This document shows, piece by piece, positions 1 through 6,607 of a stretch of DNA of 8,150 nt. The first letter of the stretch is position 1. Each line of letters starts with the position of its first letter. The translations under genes were made by a program, and so were the position numbers. The notes beneath the pieces are model-generated. The model worked only from the letters and a program-made list of their open reading frames with translations. It was not told the origin of the DNA and searched no databases. The stretch lies in contig CATLGN010000056.1 of NCBI GenBank assembly GCA_949935685.1, positions 1 to 8,150 on the forward strand, read 5' to 3'. This stretch comes from an uncultured Lachnospiraceae bacterium. GTDB taxonomy: Bacteria; Bacillota; Clostridia; Lachnospirales; Lachnospiraceae.

Positions 1-1244
1 CCGACGACGAAGTGATCGAACTCATTCAAAAATCACCCGATCTGGAGCGGGAAATCTATAAGGTGTCCGGCCAGACCTACGCATTGGGCGCGCTGCCCCG
101 TATCTTATGGGTTAAAAACAAAATGCCGGAGATTTATGAAAAGACCGCCTATGTGGGCATGTTTAACGACTGGCTGATCTTAAAGCTCACCGGCGTGATG
201 TCCATCGAACCGAGCAATGGCTCAACCACCGGTATTTTTAATCTTGCAACCCGCGACTGGGATACATCCATTATGGAAAAATGCGGGCTGAAAACCGATA
301 TTTTCCCCAAAGTATATGAGAGCGGCCAGATCGTTGCCAATGTCAGCGAGGAAGCCGCCGCACTGACGGGACTTGCCGCAGGAACGCCCGTTGTGGCCGG
401 CGGCGGCGACGCACAGCTCGGATGCATCGGCGTGGGACTTGTCAATCCCGGCCAGGGCGCCGTATTCGGCGGCAGTTTCTGGCAGTTCGAGTACAACACG
501 CCCGTTGCCAAAACCGACGACGACTGCCGCGTGCGTGTAAACTGTCATGCGCTGCCGGATCTCTGGCAGTACGAAGCGCTGGCCTTCTATCCCGGTCTGA
601 TTATGCGCTGGTATCGGGACGCCTTCTGCCAGATGGAAAAGAAACTGGCCGAAGAAACCGGGCGCGACACCTATGACCTGATGAATGAAAAAGCAGAGAA
701 AATTCCCGCAGGATGCTATGGCATGTTCTGTGCCTTCTCCGATGTTATGAATTATATTTCCTGGAAACATGCCGCTCCTACCTTCACCAATTTTGCGCTT
801 GATCCGGAAAAGTGCAATCGCTATACGTTCTATCGCGCCATAATGGAAAATTCCGCCATGGTGACAAAAGGCAATATGGAACTGGTGACATCCGTGACCG
901 GCAAGGCCCCCACAGAGATCATCTTCGCCTCCGGCGCTTCCAAAAGCCCGCTTTGGTGCCAGATCGTATCCGATGTGCTGAATATTCCGGTACATGTGCC
1001 CAAAGTAAAAGAAGCCACCGCCCTTGGAGCCGCAATTCTGGCCGGAAAAGGCGTCGGCATTTACAACGATATTGCCGAGACGGTAAAAAAGGTTGTCCGT
1101 ATCGAGCGGACTTACTATCCCAATGCGGAAAACGCAGCAATCTATGCCGGGCTTTACGACAACTGGCGCAGCGTATATGCCGCACAGCTAAAGCTTGCCG
1201 ATCAGAATCTTACCAGAAATATGTGGTCCGCACCCGGCGTATAA
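1..1244 (+). CDS. lsrK: Autoinducer-2 kinase LsrK (FGGY family), 5'-partial
   Basis: LsrK phosphorylates the quorum signal autoinducer-2 (the linear DPD form) in the cytoplasm with ATP, trapping it and producing the inducer phospho-AI-2. The frame is open from the window edge (first full codon at base 3), and the GTG at 12 is internal rather than the start. About 413 residues are visible against roughly 530 in E. coli LsrK, so about 120 N-terminal residues lie outside. Counting from the GTG at 12, the GGGDAQLG motif (130-137) carries the presumed catalytic Asp133, SGASKSPLW (308-316) matches the FGGY nucleotide-binding loop, and KEATALGAA (333-341) matches the family's C-terminal signature. 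The segments GGSFWQ (153-158), MRWYRDAFC (198-206), WKHAAP (251-256), RIERT (363-367) and the ending MWSAPGV agree with E. coli LsrK as I remember it, which separates it from xylulokinase or glycerol kinase. It is followed by a cupin and an AEC permease on the same strand. Substrate identity is inferred from family resemblance. Confidence 0.85.
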   Translation, partial: DDEVIELIQKSPDLEREIYKVSGQTYALGALPRILWVKNKMPEIYEKTAYVGMFNDWLILKLTGVMSIEPSNGSTTGIFNLATRDWDTSIMEKCGLKTDIFPKVYESGQIVANVSEEAAALTGLAAGTPVVAGGGDAQLGCIGVGLVNPGQGAVFGGSFWQFEYNTPVAKTDDDCRVRVNCHALPDLWQYEALAFYPGLIMRWYRDAFCQMEKKLAEETGRDTYDLMNEKAEKIPAGCYGMFCAFSDVMNYISWKHAAPTFTNFALDPEKCNRYTFYRAIMENSAMVTKGNMELVTSVTGKAPTEIIFASGASKSPLWCQIVSDVLNIPVHVPKVKEATALGAAILAGKGVGIYNDIAETVKKVVRIERTYYPNAENAAIYAGLYDNWRSVYAAQLKLADQNLTRNMWSAPGV

Positions 1245-1268
1245 CAATATTACGATACCAATTAAATT

Positions 1269-1275
1269 AAGGAGG
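1269..1275 (+). promoter_or_regulatory. Shine-Dalgarno for the cupin gene
   Basis: AAGGAGG lies 7 nt before the ATG at 1283, a near-perfect ribosome binding site in an AT-rich 38-bp gap. No hairpin or clear promoter is seen in this gap, so the cupin is probably co-transcribed with lsrK but translated strongly in its own right. Confidence 0.8.
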
Positions 1276-1282
1276 ATACAAC

Positions 1283-1621
1283 ATGTTTATCATTGATGAA
1301 AAAGAGAAGGAGTACCGTTTTGGCGACAGCGGTCCCAAATATCTGATGAAGGGTCCCCGCTCCAATTTTGCCATCGTACAATTTCAGGCGGGACAGGACT
1401 TTAAAGCGCACTATCACAATATAATGGAAGAAAACTTTTACATTCTGGAAGGTAAGGTAGACATTGTGGTAGACGGTACCGTACATACTTTAACGCAGGG
1501 ACAACTGATTCATATTGAGCCAAAAGAGGTTCACCATGTTGTCAACCGCTATGACGCGCCGGTTAAAATGGTTTCCACGCTTGCTCCTTTCCAGGAAGTT
1601 GACAAGGTAGAGGTTGATTAA
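1283..1621 (+). CDS. Small single-domain cupin protein
   Basis: This is a 112-residue protein consisting of one cupin beta-barrel. Cupin motif 1 is present as H43-x-H45-x4-E50-x6-G57. Motif 2 is G73 to N88 with P80 and H85, where Glu82 replaces the usual glycine of PxG. The likely metal ligands His43, His45, Glu50 and His85 are therefore all present, suggesting a metal-binding isomerase, dioxygenase or epimerase-like enzyme, or a small-molecule sensor. There is no signal peptide, so it should be cytoplasmic. The start is fixed by the strong AAGGAGG at 1269-1275. It sits 38 bp after lsrK and 5 bp before the AEC permease, so a role with the kinase's substrate or product is plausible but not shown. 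The exact reaction cannot be read from sequence, as cupins of this size are functionally very diverse. Confidence 0.85.
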   Translation: MFIIDEKEKEYRFGDSGPKYLMKGPRSNFAIVQFQAGQDFKAHYHNIMEENFYILEGKVDIVVDGTVHTLTQGQLIHIEPKEVHHVVNRYDAPVKMVSTLAPFQEVDKVEVD

Positions 1622-1626
1622 ATCCT

Positions 1627-2562
1627 ATGCAACAAATAATTTCCGTACTGGAAATGGTGCTTCCGGTGCTGATTATGATTTTCCTTGGATACCTGTGCCG
1701 CACAAAGGGGCTGGTATCCAAAGAAGGTCTGGCGGGCATCAAGGGCGTCATATCCAATATCACACTGCCGGTTGTGCTGTTTCAGGCATTTTACACAACC
1801 ACTTATTCCGCGAAAAGCCTGCTGGCGTTTGCCATCGTATTTACAAGCTGCTGTCTGGCGCTGACCGCAGGACACTTTTTGAACCGCTTTGTGGCAGATT
1901 CCCGACTCATGCCGTATCTCTTATCCGGCTTTGAAGTCGGAATGCTCGGCTATGCGCTGTTCGGCCTGCTGGCCGGAACTGACAATCTTTCCTACATGGC
2001 GACGGTTGATCTGGGACAGGTGATTTTTGTCTATACGATCTATCTGACACTGTTGAAAAATGCAGCCGGACAGAAAACCGACGCCAAAGGCATCTTTCTC
2101 GGCATGCTGAAAAACCCCGCTTTTCAGGGCGTTGCGATCGGTATTATCACAGGCGTGACAGGACTGGGCAATCTGATTGCCACCTCTGCCGCAGGCGGTA
2201 TTTTCCGGGAAACAATCCAGATGATCACACTGCCGACATCCGGTATGATACTGATTATCGTAGGCTATGAGTTATCCATGAAAAAAGAACTGATCGGACC
2301 GGTTGTAAAGACAATCGCGCTTCGCATTCTCGTCATGGGTTTGCTGCTCTGCCTTTCCGCTCTTGTCATGTTCAGCATCCTGCCATTTGATAAAAACCTC
2401 TTTACGGCAATGATCCTGTTATTTTCACTGCCGGCGCCTTTTATCATACCGCTGTACGCGGACGTGGATGCCGAGGGCGTCTATATTTCCACAACCCTGT
2501 CCATGAACACGGTTGTTACCATTTTGATCTTTATCGGATTGTCCGTTTACACACTGACATAG
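1627..2562 (+). CDS. AEC (auxin efflux carrier) family transporter
   Basis: This is a 311-residue integral membrane protein with about ten hydrophobic segments, at roughly residues 4-24, 37-56, 63-84, 96-116, 124-143, 163-186, 198-214, 227-250, 257-278 and 287-308. The layout of two five-helix halves and motifs such as IFLGYLCRTKG (18-28) and ITLPVVLFQAF (45-55) fit the bacterial AEC family, whose members move malate, malonate or other organic anions across the cytoplasmic membrane. The start lies only 5 bp after the cupin stop. The best ribosome-binding match (GAGG inside the cupin's last codons) is about 13 nt away, so translational coupling to the cupin is likely. Its substrate is unknown. 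As the last gene of the lsrK cassette it could import or export a compound handled by the kinase or cupin, but that is inference. Transcription ends at the hairpin just downstream. Confidence 0.88.
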   Translation: MQQIISVLEMVLPVLIMIFLGYLCRTKGLVSKEGLAGIKGVISNITLPVVLFQAFYTTTYSAKSLLAFAIVFTSCCLALTAGHFLNRFVADSRLMPYLLSGFEVGMLGYALFGLLAGTDNLSYMATVDLGQVIFVYTIYLTLLKNAAGQKTDAKGIFLGMLKNPAFQGVAIGIITGVTGLGNLIATSAAGGIFRETIQMITLPTSGMILIIVGYELSMKKELIGPVVKTIALRILVMGLLLCLSALVMFSILPFDKNLFTAMILLFSLPAPFIIPLYADVDAEGVYISTTLSMNTVVTILIFIGLSVYTLT

Positions 2563-2576
2563 CAAAGCCCGATCAG

Positions 2577-2614
2577 AAAAAAGCGCTTCGGAGATTTTTC
2601 ATTCTCCGAAGCGT
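2577..2614. terminator. Bidirectional intrinsic terminator between convergent operons
   Basis: A perfect 11-bp inverted repeat (2584-2594 pairing with 2603-2613, extendable by one G-T pair) encloses an 8-nt loop. On the minus strand the stem is followed by six U residues (A run at 2577-2582), a textbook terminator for the hprK–dgk operon, which ends at 2629. On the plus strand the stem is followed by a looser T-rich stretch (2614-2630), so it probably also stops transcription of the lsrK–cupin–permease cassette, which ends at 2562. The 66-bp gap holds nothing else that I can recognise. Confidence 0.9.
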
Positions 2615-2628
2615 CTTCTCATTTTCAT

Positions 2629-3534
2629 TTATGATTGCTTTTCATCATCAGGCACCATCAGCGTAATCGCCTTCGGCCTGTTTCTAATTGTTACCGTCTT
2701 ATGGCTTCCGCCAAACTCTCCGTCCAGTGTCCATGCCGTCTCTTCCTCTGCTTCCAGCACAATCCGATCGGTCTTGCCGCAGATAATACACTCGGATTCC
2801 ATGCTCTCCGCCATCAGTGAAATTACAATCTGATTCAGTTCCAGAGCATTTTTCGGCTTTCGAATCAGCATCACTTCAAACAGACCGTCATTGAGTTCCA
2901 CATACTTTCCGGTAATTTTTTTAAACCCGCCCACCGAAGAAGAATTGGTAATCATACCGAACAAAAACTCATCTTCGATTTCCGTTCCATTATAAACCGC
3001 CCGCATCCGGTATGTGCGCAAACCGGAAAGCCGTTTAACCCCTTCGAGAATATAAGCCATATGGCCGAGTACATTTTTAAAGCTCTGCGGCGTTTCATAA
3101 GAAACATCGGTAAATATGCCAAATGCCGCAATATACACAAAGGTATCCTCATTGAAGGCCCCCACATCACACGCAAACCTTCTGCCATTCACGGCAATCT
3201 GCGCCGCCTCTGTCATATTTTTCGGGAGCCCCAGGCTGATGCCGAAATCATTTGTACTGCCCGCAGGAATATAACCGATCGGGACATTCCGCTTACTTTC
3301 CATGATACCGGTGACAACTTCATCCAGCGTACCGTCTCCGCCGCTGCATACAATCAAATCGTAACCGGCGCCCCGTTCTCCGGCACACCGCACCGCGTCT
3401 CCCGTCTGCCTCGTCGGATATACGGTCACTTCATATCCATTGCCCGCAAATACCTCTATGATGTCCGGCAGTTCCGCGCGTATCTTCCCTTTTCCTGCAT
3501 AAGGGTTATAGATAAAAAGCAATTTTCCTGTCAT
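2629..3534 (-). CDS. Diacylglycerol kinase-family lipid kinase (YegS/BmrU type)
   Basis: This 301-residue soluble lipid kinase belongs to the DagK catalytic-domain family (YegS/Rv2252/BmrU group), which phosphorylates diacylglycerol or related lipids at the inner face of the membrane. The N-terminal fold carries the NPYAGKG motif (10-16), the nucleotide-binding CSGGDGTLDEV motif (63-73) and PAGSTNDF (90-97). The C-terminal beta-sandwich has DGLFEV near 217-222 and the LDGE motif near 269-272, where family members have conserved acidic catalytic residues. Length is normal for the family. The start lies 5 bp after the stop of the HPr-like gene. The nearest purine-rich ribosome-binding match (GGGAGAGG) is about 13 nt upstream inside that gene, so coupling is likely. 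It is the last gene of the operon, just before the terminator. Diacylglycerol recycling for phospholipid or lipoteichoic acid metabolism would fit, but the lipid substrate cannot be assigned. Confidence 0.9.
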   Translation of the reverse strand: MTGKLLFIYNPYAGKGKIRAELPDIIEVFAGNGYEVTVYPTRQTGDAVRCAGERGAGYDLIVCSGGDGTLDEVVTGIMESKRNVPIGYIPAGSTNDFGISLGLPKNMTEAAQIAVNGRRFACDVGAFNEDTFVYIAAFGIFTDVSYETPQSFKNVLGHMAYILEGVKRLSGLRTYRMRAVYNGTEIEDEFLFGMITNSSSVGGFKKITGKYVELNDGLFEVMLIRKPKNALELNQIVISLMAESMESECIICGKTDRIVLEAEEETAWTLDGEFGGSHKTVTIRNRPKAITLMVPDDEKQS

Positions 3535-3539
3535 GTACG

Positions 3540-3800
3540 TTATGAAGCCTCTCCCAACAGAAACTTTTCCACATCCACAATCGCTGTCTCCTCGTCTGCG
3601 CCTTCACAGACAACCGCAACTTCCTCTCCATTGTTAAGTCCCAGGTTCATCATTCCCATGATGCTCTTGGCGTTCACACGCTTATCGCTCGTTTCCAGAT
3701 AGACGGTGCTTTCAAACTGGCTTGCAACCTGCACCAGAAGCGCTACAGGCCTGGCTTCCAGACCGTTTGACAAACGAATCTTAACAGATTTTTTAATCAT
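3540..3800 (-). CDS. crh: HPr-like regulatory protein (Crh-like, Glu15)
   Basis: This 86-residue protein has the full length and fold pattern of HPr, the phosphocarrier of the PTS. The active-site loop reads GLEARP (13-18): the His15 that accepts phosphate from enzyme I is replaced by Glu, so it cannot carry phosphate to sugar permeases through this site. The second regulatory motif, NAKSIMG (43-49) with Ser46, is intact; in HPr and Crh this serine is phosphorylated by HPr kinase, and P-Ser proteins bind CcpA in Bacillus-type catabolite repression. Bacillus Crh has Gln at position 15 and, as I recall, also lies directly after whiA (yvcL), so this is probably its positional counterpart. The gene for the matching kinase, hprK, is the first visible gene of the same operon. 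It starts 12 bp after whiA with an excellent ribosome binding site. The alternative label is simply HPr-family protein. The loss of His15 is seen directly; the regulatory role is inferred. Confidence 0.88.
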   Translation of the reverse strand: MIKKSVKIRLSNGLEARPVALLVQVASQFESTVYLETSDKRVNAKSIMGMMNLGLNNGEEVAVVCEGADEETAIVDVEKFLLGEAS

Positions 3801-3805
3801 AACTT

Positions 3806-3812
3806 CTCCTCC
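3806..3812 (-). promoter_or_regulatory. Shine-Dalgarno for the HPr-like gene
   Basis: On the minus strand GGAGGAG fills the 12-bp gap between the whiA stop and the ATG at 3800, with 7 nt between GGAGG and the start. This is the strongest ribosome binding site in the minus-strand operon and suggests high translation of the HPr-like protein relative to its neighbours. Confidence 0.8.
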
Positions 3813-4733
3813 TTAGACACCGCGAATCCTGTCTGCAATCTCACTTAATTTCCGCAGTCTGTGATTGATACCGGATTTCCCAACCGGCGGATTCAGGTAT
3901 TGTCCCAATTCTTTTAACGTTGCATCCGGATATTCCAGCCTTATCAATGCTGCCTCTCTTAGCCCTTCCTGTAAACTGTCCAGCCCTTCTCTTTCCTGAA
4001 TCAGCTTGATGTCTTTCACCTGTTTGGAGGAAGCGTTCACCGTTTTGGTAATATTCGCAGTCTCACAATTAACCCTCCGGTTAATGGAGTTGCGCATTTC
4101 CTTGACGATGCGCAGGTTTTCCAGATTCATCAGACTTACATGTGCCCCCATGACATTCAACAGATCCACAATACCGGTTCCTTCTTTTAAATACACAACG
4201 TAATGATTTTTCCGAATGATTATTCTGGCTTCTATTCCAAAATCCCCGATAATTTCCTGCATCTGCAACGCCTGTCCTTCCGTACTGCATACAAATTCAA
4301 GATGATAACTCTTTTCCGGATCGCTCATAGAGCCAATGACAAGGTAAGCACCCCGCAGAAATGCGCGCCTGCAACAGGCGTTTTTAATCAGCAGAGGATT
4401 CACAATATCTGTCTTCCCGCTTTGCTTCCCCGGCAGAGACAGCTTCAATGCGGCAAGCAGCGTCTTTACCTGCTCATCCTCCTGTATTTTCAAAGAATAT
4501 GGACCTTTATCTGCAACACCCGTACCTATATTAAATGATTTCTGTAACAATGTAAAGCATTTTCTGATAACCTTTTCATTTTCTGACTGTATGGTAAAAC
4601 TGACATGTCCCCTGCCATCCTGTTCTATCCTGCCGCTGCAGCATACCATTGCCGCCAGTTCCGCGATCTGGCAATGTCTGGAGGAACTGATATTCTGTTC
4701 CAGTTCCTCTTTTACTTCACCGGAAAAAGACAT
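3813..4733 (-). CDS. whiA: DNA-binding regulator WhiA
   Basis: WhiA is a conserved Gram-positive DNA-binding protein. It is needed for sporulation septation in Streptomyces, and in Bacillus it influences cell division and chromosome segregation. The 306 residues match the usual length. It opens with the characteristic MSFSGEVKEEL. The middle has the degenerate LAGLIDADG homing-endonuclease-like fold (CCRRAFLRGAYL near 120-131, then YLKEGTGIVDLLNVMGA near 181-197). This is followed by the conserved KEMRNSINRRVNCETAN segment (211-227) and a C-terminal helix-turn-helix (about 268-300, including TLKELGQYL and KSGINHRL). The start follows AGGAG/GGAG sites, and the AGGAG overlaps the rapZ stop codon, so the two genes are probably translationally coupled. 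In many Firmicutes yvcK lies between rapZ and whiA; here the gap is only 14 bp. Confidence 0.96.
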   Translation of the reverse strand: MSFSGEVKEELEQNISSSRHCQIAELAAMVCCSGRIEQDGRGHVSFTIQSENEKVIRKCFTLLQKSFNIGTGVADKGPYSLKIQEDEQVKTLLAALKLSLPGKQSGKTDIVNPLLIKNACCRRAFLRGAYLVIGSMSDPEKSYHLEFVCSTEGQALQMQEIIGDFGIEARIIIRKNHYVVYLKEGTGIVDLLNVMGAHVSLMNLENLRIVKEMRNSINRRVNCETANITKTVNASSKQVKDIKLIQEREGLDSLQEGLREAALIRLEYPDATLKELGQYLNPPVGKSGINHRLRKLSEIADRIRGV

Positions 4734-4747
4734 GATTTTCTCCGCTC

Positions 4748-5617
4748 CTAAATTCCGTTTTTAACATCTCTGTGCTGAATCGTCAAACCGTAATTGCCCT
4801 GATCTTTCAGCCGCAGATACAGTTCATTGGCCAGCGTAACGCTTCTGTGCTTGCCGCCCGTGCATCCGATCCCGATAATCAACTGATATTTCCCCTCTTT
4901 GACATAATTGGGAATCAGAAACAATAACATATCCGACAGCTTTTCCAGAAACTGCGCCGACTCCGGAAATCCCATCACATAATCCCGCACCGGCTGATCG
5001 TTTCCCGTCAGTCGTTTCAGATCGTCGATATAAAAGGGATTGGGCAGAAAACGCACATCGAATATCAGATCCGCATCCGAGGGAATCCCGTTTTTAAATC
5101 CGAACGACATGACCGTTACCATAAGACTATTATATTCTTCGTTCCTCACAAAAATACGGTCAAGTTCTTCCTTCAATACCCGCGTCAGCAGATTGGATGT
5201 GTCAATCACATAATCGGCCTTTTTTTTCATGGATTCCAGAACTCTGCGTTCGCGCCGAATTCCATCCTCCACCCGGCCGCCCTCGTATGACGCCAGCGGA
5301 TGCATCCGTCTGCTTTCCTTATATCGCCGGATCAGAACCGCATCGCTGGCCTCCATAAACAGGATTTCAAACTGGTATCCGTTCTGCTGCAGATTTTCAA
5401 AGCTTCGCCCCACATCGCTGAAAGACTGATCTGTACGTACATCCAGTCCCAGCGCCACCTTGGAAATCTCCTTGTTCGGCATGGCAATCAGTTCCACAAA
5501 CTTTTCCAGCAGCGGAATCGGCAGATTATCCACACAGAAAAAGCCGGCATCTTCCAGCATTTTCAAGGCGGTCCGCTTTCCGGCCCCGCTCATCCCCGTA
5601 ACAATGACAAATCTCAT
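4748..5617 (-). CDS. rapZ: RapZ/YvcJ-family nucleotide-binding regulator
   Basis: The family binds ATP/GTP. In E. coli RapZ senses UDP-GlcNAc-pathway metabolites and guides RNase E to the small RNA GlmZ, controlling glucosamine-6-phosphate synthesis; Bacillus YvcJ is linked to competence. The 289 residues are of normal length. The N-terminal P-loop is at 8-15 (GMSGAGKR), followed by FFCVDNLP (26-33), the RRYKESRRMHPL segment (97-108), FDVRFLPNPF (186-195) and the C-terminal GIGCTGGKHRSV (249-260) of the metabolite-binding domain. The odd point is Arg15 where Walker A normally has Ser or Thr, the residue that helps hold Mg2+; Thr16 follows it. Other family motifs look intact, so the protein is probably functional in the C-terminal domain at least. 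A good ribosome binding site, GGGAGG, lies at 5623-5628. It is 25 bp after murB, which fits a link to cell-wall precursor supply. Confidence 0.95.
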   Translation of the reverse strand: MRFVIVTGMSGAGKRTALKMLEDAGFFCVDNLPIPLLEKFVELIAMPNKEISKVALGLDVRTDQSFSDVGRSFENLQQNGYQFEILFMEASDAVLIRRYKESRRMHPLASYEGGRVEDGIRRERRVLESMKKKADYVIDTSNLLTRVLKEELDRIFVRNEEYNSLMVTVMSFGFKNGIPSDADLIFDVRFLPNPFYIDDLKRLTGNDQPVRDYVMGFPESAQFLEKLSDMLLFLIPNYVKEGKYQLIIGIGCTGGKHRSVTLANELYLRLKDQGNYGLTIQHRDVKNGI

Positions 5618-5642
5618 CGCGTCCTCCCACAGCGCATTTCGA

Positions 5643-6554
5643 TCAGAAAATCCCCAATTTCACAATTTCCGGTTCCAGCGTAACCCGAAACCGCTCTTTC
5701 ACCCGTTCCTGCACTTCGTCCATCAGCTCCGCAATATCTTCCGACGTGGCGTTTCCCGTATTGATAATAAATCCACAATGTTTCTCCGATACCTGCGCGC
5801 CCCCTACACGGCATCCCCGCAAACCGCTGTCCATAATCAGTTTGCCGGCGTAATATCCTTCCGGACGTTTGAAAACGCTCCCCGCGCTCGGATATTCCAG
5901 CGGCTGCTTTGCTTTTCGTCTGGCCGCAAAGTCCTCCATGCGGGCACATATTTCTTCCCGGTCGCCCTTTTGCAGCCGGAGTTCCGCTTCCAATACTGCA
6001 AACGAACGGTTTTTGATGACGCTTGTGCGATAACCGAACTCCATCGTATCGCGGGTCAGTTCCATGATTTCCCCGCTCTCGTTCATAACCGTTACATTTT
6101 CCACAATCTGGCTCATTTCGCCGTCAAATGCACCCGCGTTCATCACGATGCCGCCGCCGATGCTTCCCGGTATTCCGGCCGCAAATTCCATGCCGGTCAG
6201 CCCTTCTTCCATTGCCCGTTTCGCTGTCTGGGAAAGCAGCGCCCCCGCCTGTACATAGATCCGCTCACCGTCCACATGGATCCGGCTCATATTCGGCCCG
6301 AATTTAATGACAACCCCGTCATATCCCTTGTCGCTGACAAGCAGATTCGTACCGTTTCCCAATAAAAAATATTCATTTCCCGTCACATACATGTAATTCA
6401 GAAGCTTGCCGAGCTGCTGCGCATGATCGATAATGACCATACAGTCGGCTTCCCCGCCGGTGCGGAAACTGGTATAGTTCCGCATCGGCTCCCTGAATCT
6501 GATATTCTCAACTGGCAAAATAGATGCCACATACTCTTTCATTGCCTGATTCAA
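5643..6554 (-). CDS. murB: UDP-N-acetylenolpyruvoylglucosamine reductase MurB
   Basis: MurB is the FAD-dependent cytoplasmic enzyme that reduces UDP-GlcNAc-enolpyruvate with NADPH to UDP-MurNAc, the second committed step of peptidoglycan precursor synthesis. The 303-residue protein shows the FAD-binding motifs YTSFRTGG (27-34) and LLGNGTNLLVSD (64-75), the GMEFAAGIPGSIGGGIVMNAGA block (begins at 121), FGYRTS (173-178), AGSVFKRP with the presumed catalytic Ser226 (224-231), and the C-terminal LEPE motif (293-296) with the conserved acidic catalytic residue. Length and layout fit the shorter type II form of Gram-positive bacteria. The start codon is TTG at 6554, chosen because AGGTG lies 7 nt upstream at 6562-6566. 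The next in-frame ATG, four codons later, has no properly spaced ribosome binding site. It is 53 bp after glcK, the largest gap in the operon. Confidence 0.96.
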   Translation of the reverse strand: MNQAMKEYVASILPVENIRFREPMRNYTSFRTGGEADCMVIIDHAQQLGKLLNYMYVTGNEYFLLGNGTNLLVSDKGYDGVVIKFGPNMSRIHVDGERIYVQAGALLSQTAKRAMEEGLTGMEFAAGIPGSIGGGIVMNAGAFDGEMSQIVENVTVMNESGEIMELTRDTMEFGYRTSVIKNRSFAVLEAELRLQKGDREEICARMEDFAARRKAKQPLEYPSAGSVFKRPEGYYAGKLIMDSGLRGCRVGGAQVSEKHCGFIINTGNATSEDIAELMDEVQERVKERFRVTLEPEIVKLGIF

Positions 6555-6561
6555 CGTTTTT

Positions 6562-6566
6562 CACCT
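6562..6566 (-). promoter_or_regulatory. murB: Shine-Dalgarno supporting the murB TTG start
   Basis: On the minus strand AGGTG precedes the TTG at 6554 by 7 nt. This is the observation that selects the TTG over the ATG at 6542. A weaker site together with a TTG codon suggests modest translation initiation. Confidence 0.6.
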
Positions 6567-6607
6567 GCATCATATCTTTTATAAGAGTTATGCCGTTCCC
6601 GCCCCAT

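Noticed and set aside
12..14. GTG as start of the kinase gene
   Set aside because: The frame continues upstream to the window edge and about 120 residues of the FGGY N-terminal domain, including the phosphate-binding motif, would be missing.
222..995. Long minus-strand open frame (257 codons) antisense to the kinase gene
   Set aside because: It lies entirely opposite a gene with clear family motifs, its own translation resembles no family, and no suitable ribosome binding site stands out. It is a by-product of the codon bias of lsrK.
3061..3702. Plus-strand open frame of 213 codons across the lipid kinase and HPr-like genes
   Set aside because: It is antisense to two genes with intact catalytic or regulatory motifs and shows no recognisable domain.
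5460..6365. Plus-strand open frame of 301 codons across rapZ and murB
   Set aside because: It spans two well-supported minus-strand genes and their junction, with a translation lacking any recognisable domain. It is a shadow frame.
6540..6542. ATG start for murB, four codons downstream of the TTG
   Set aside because: The only good ribosome binding site (AGGTG) is 7 nt from the TTG and about 19 nt from this ATG.
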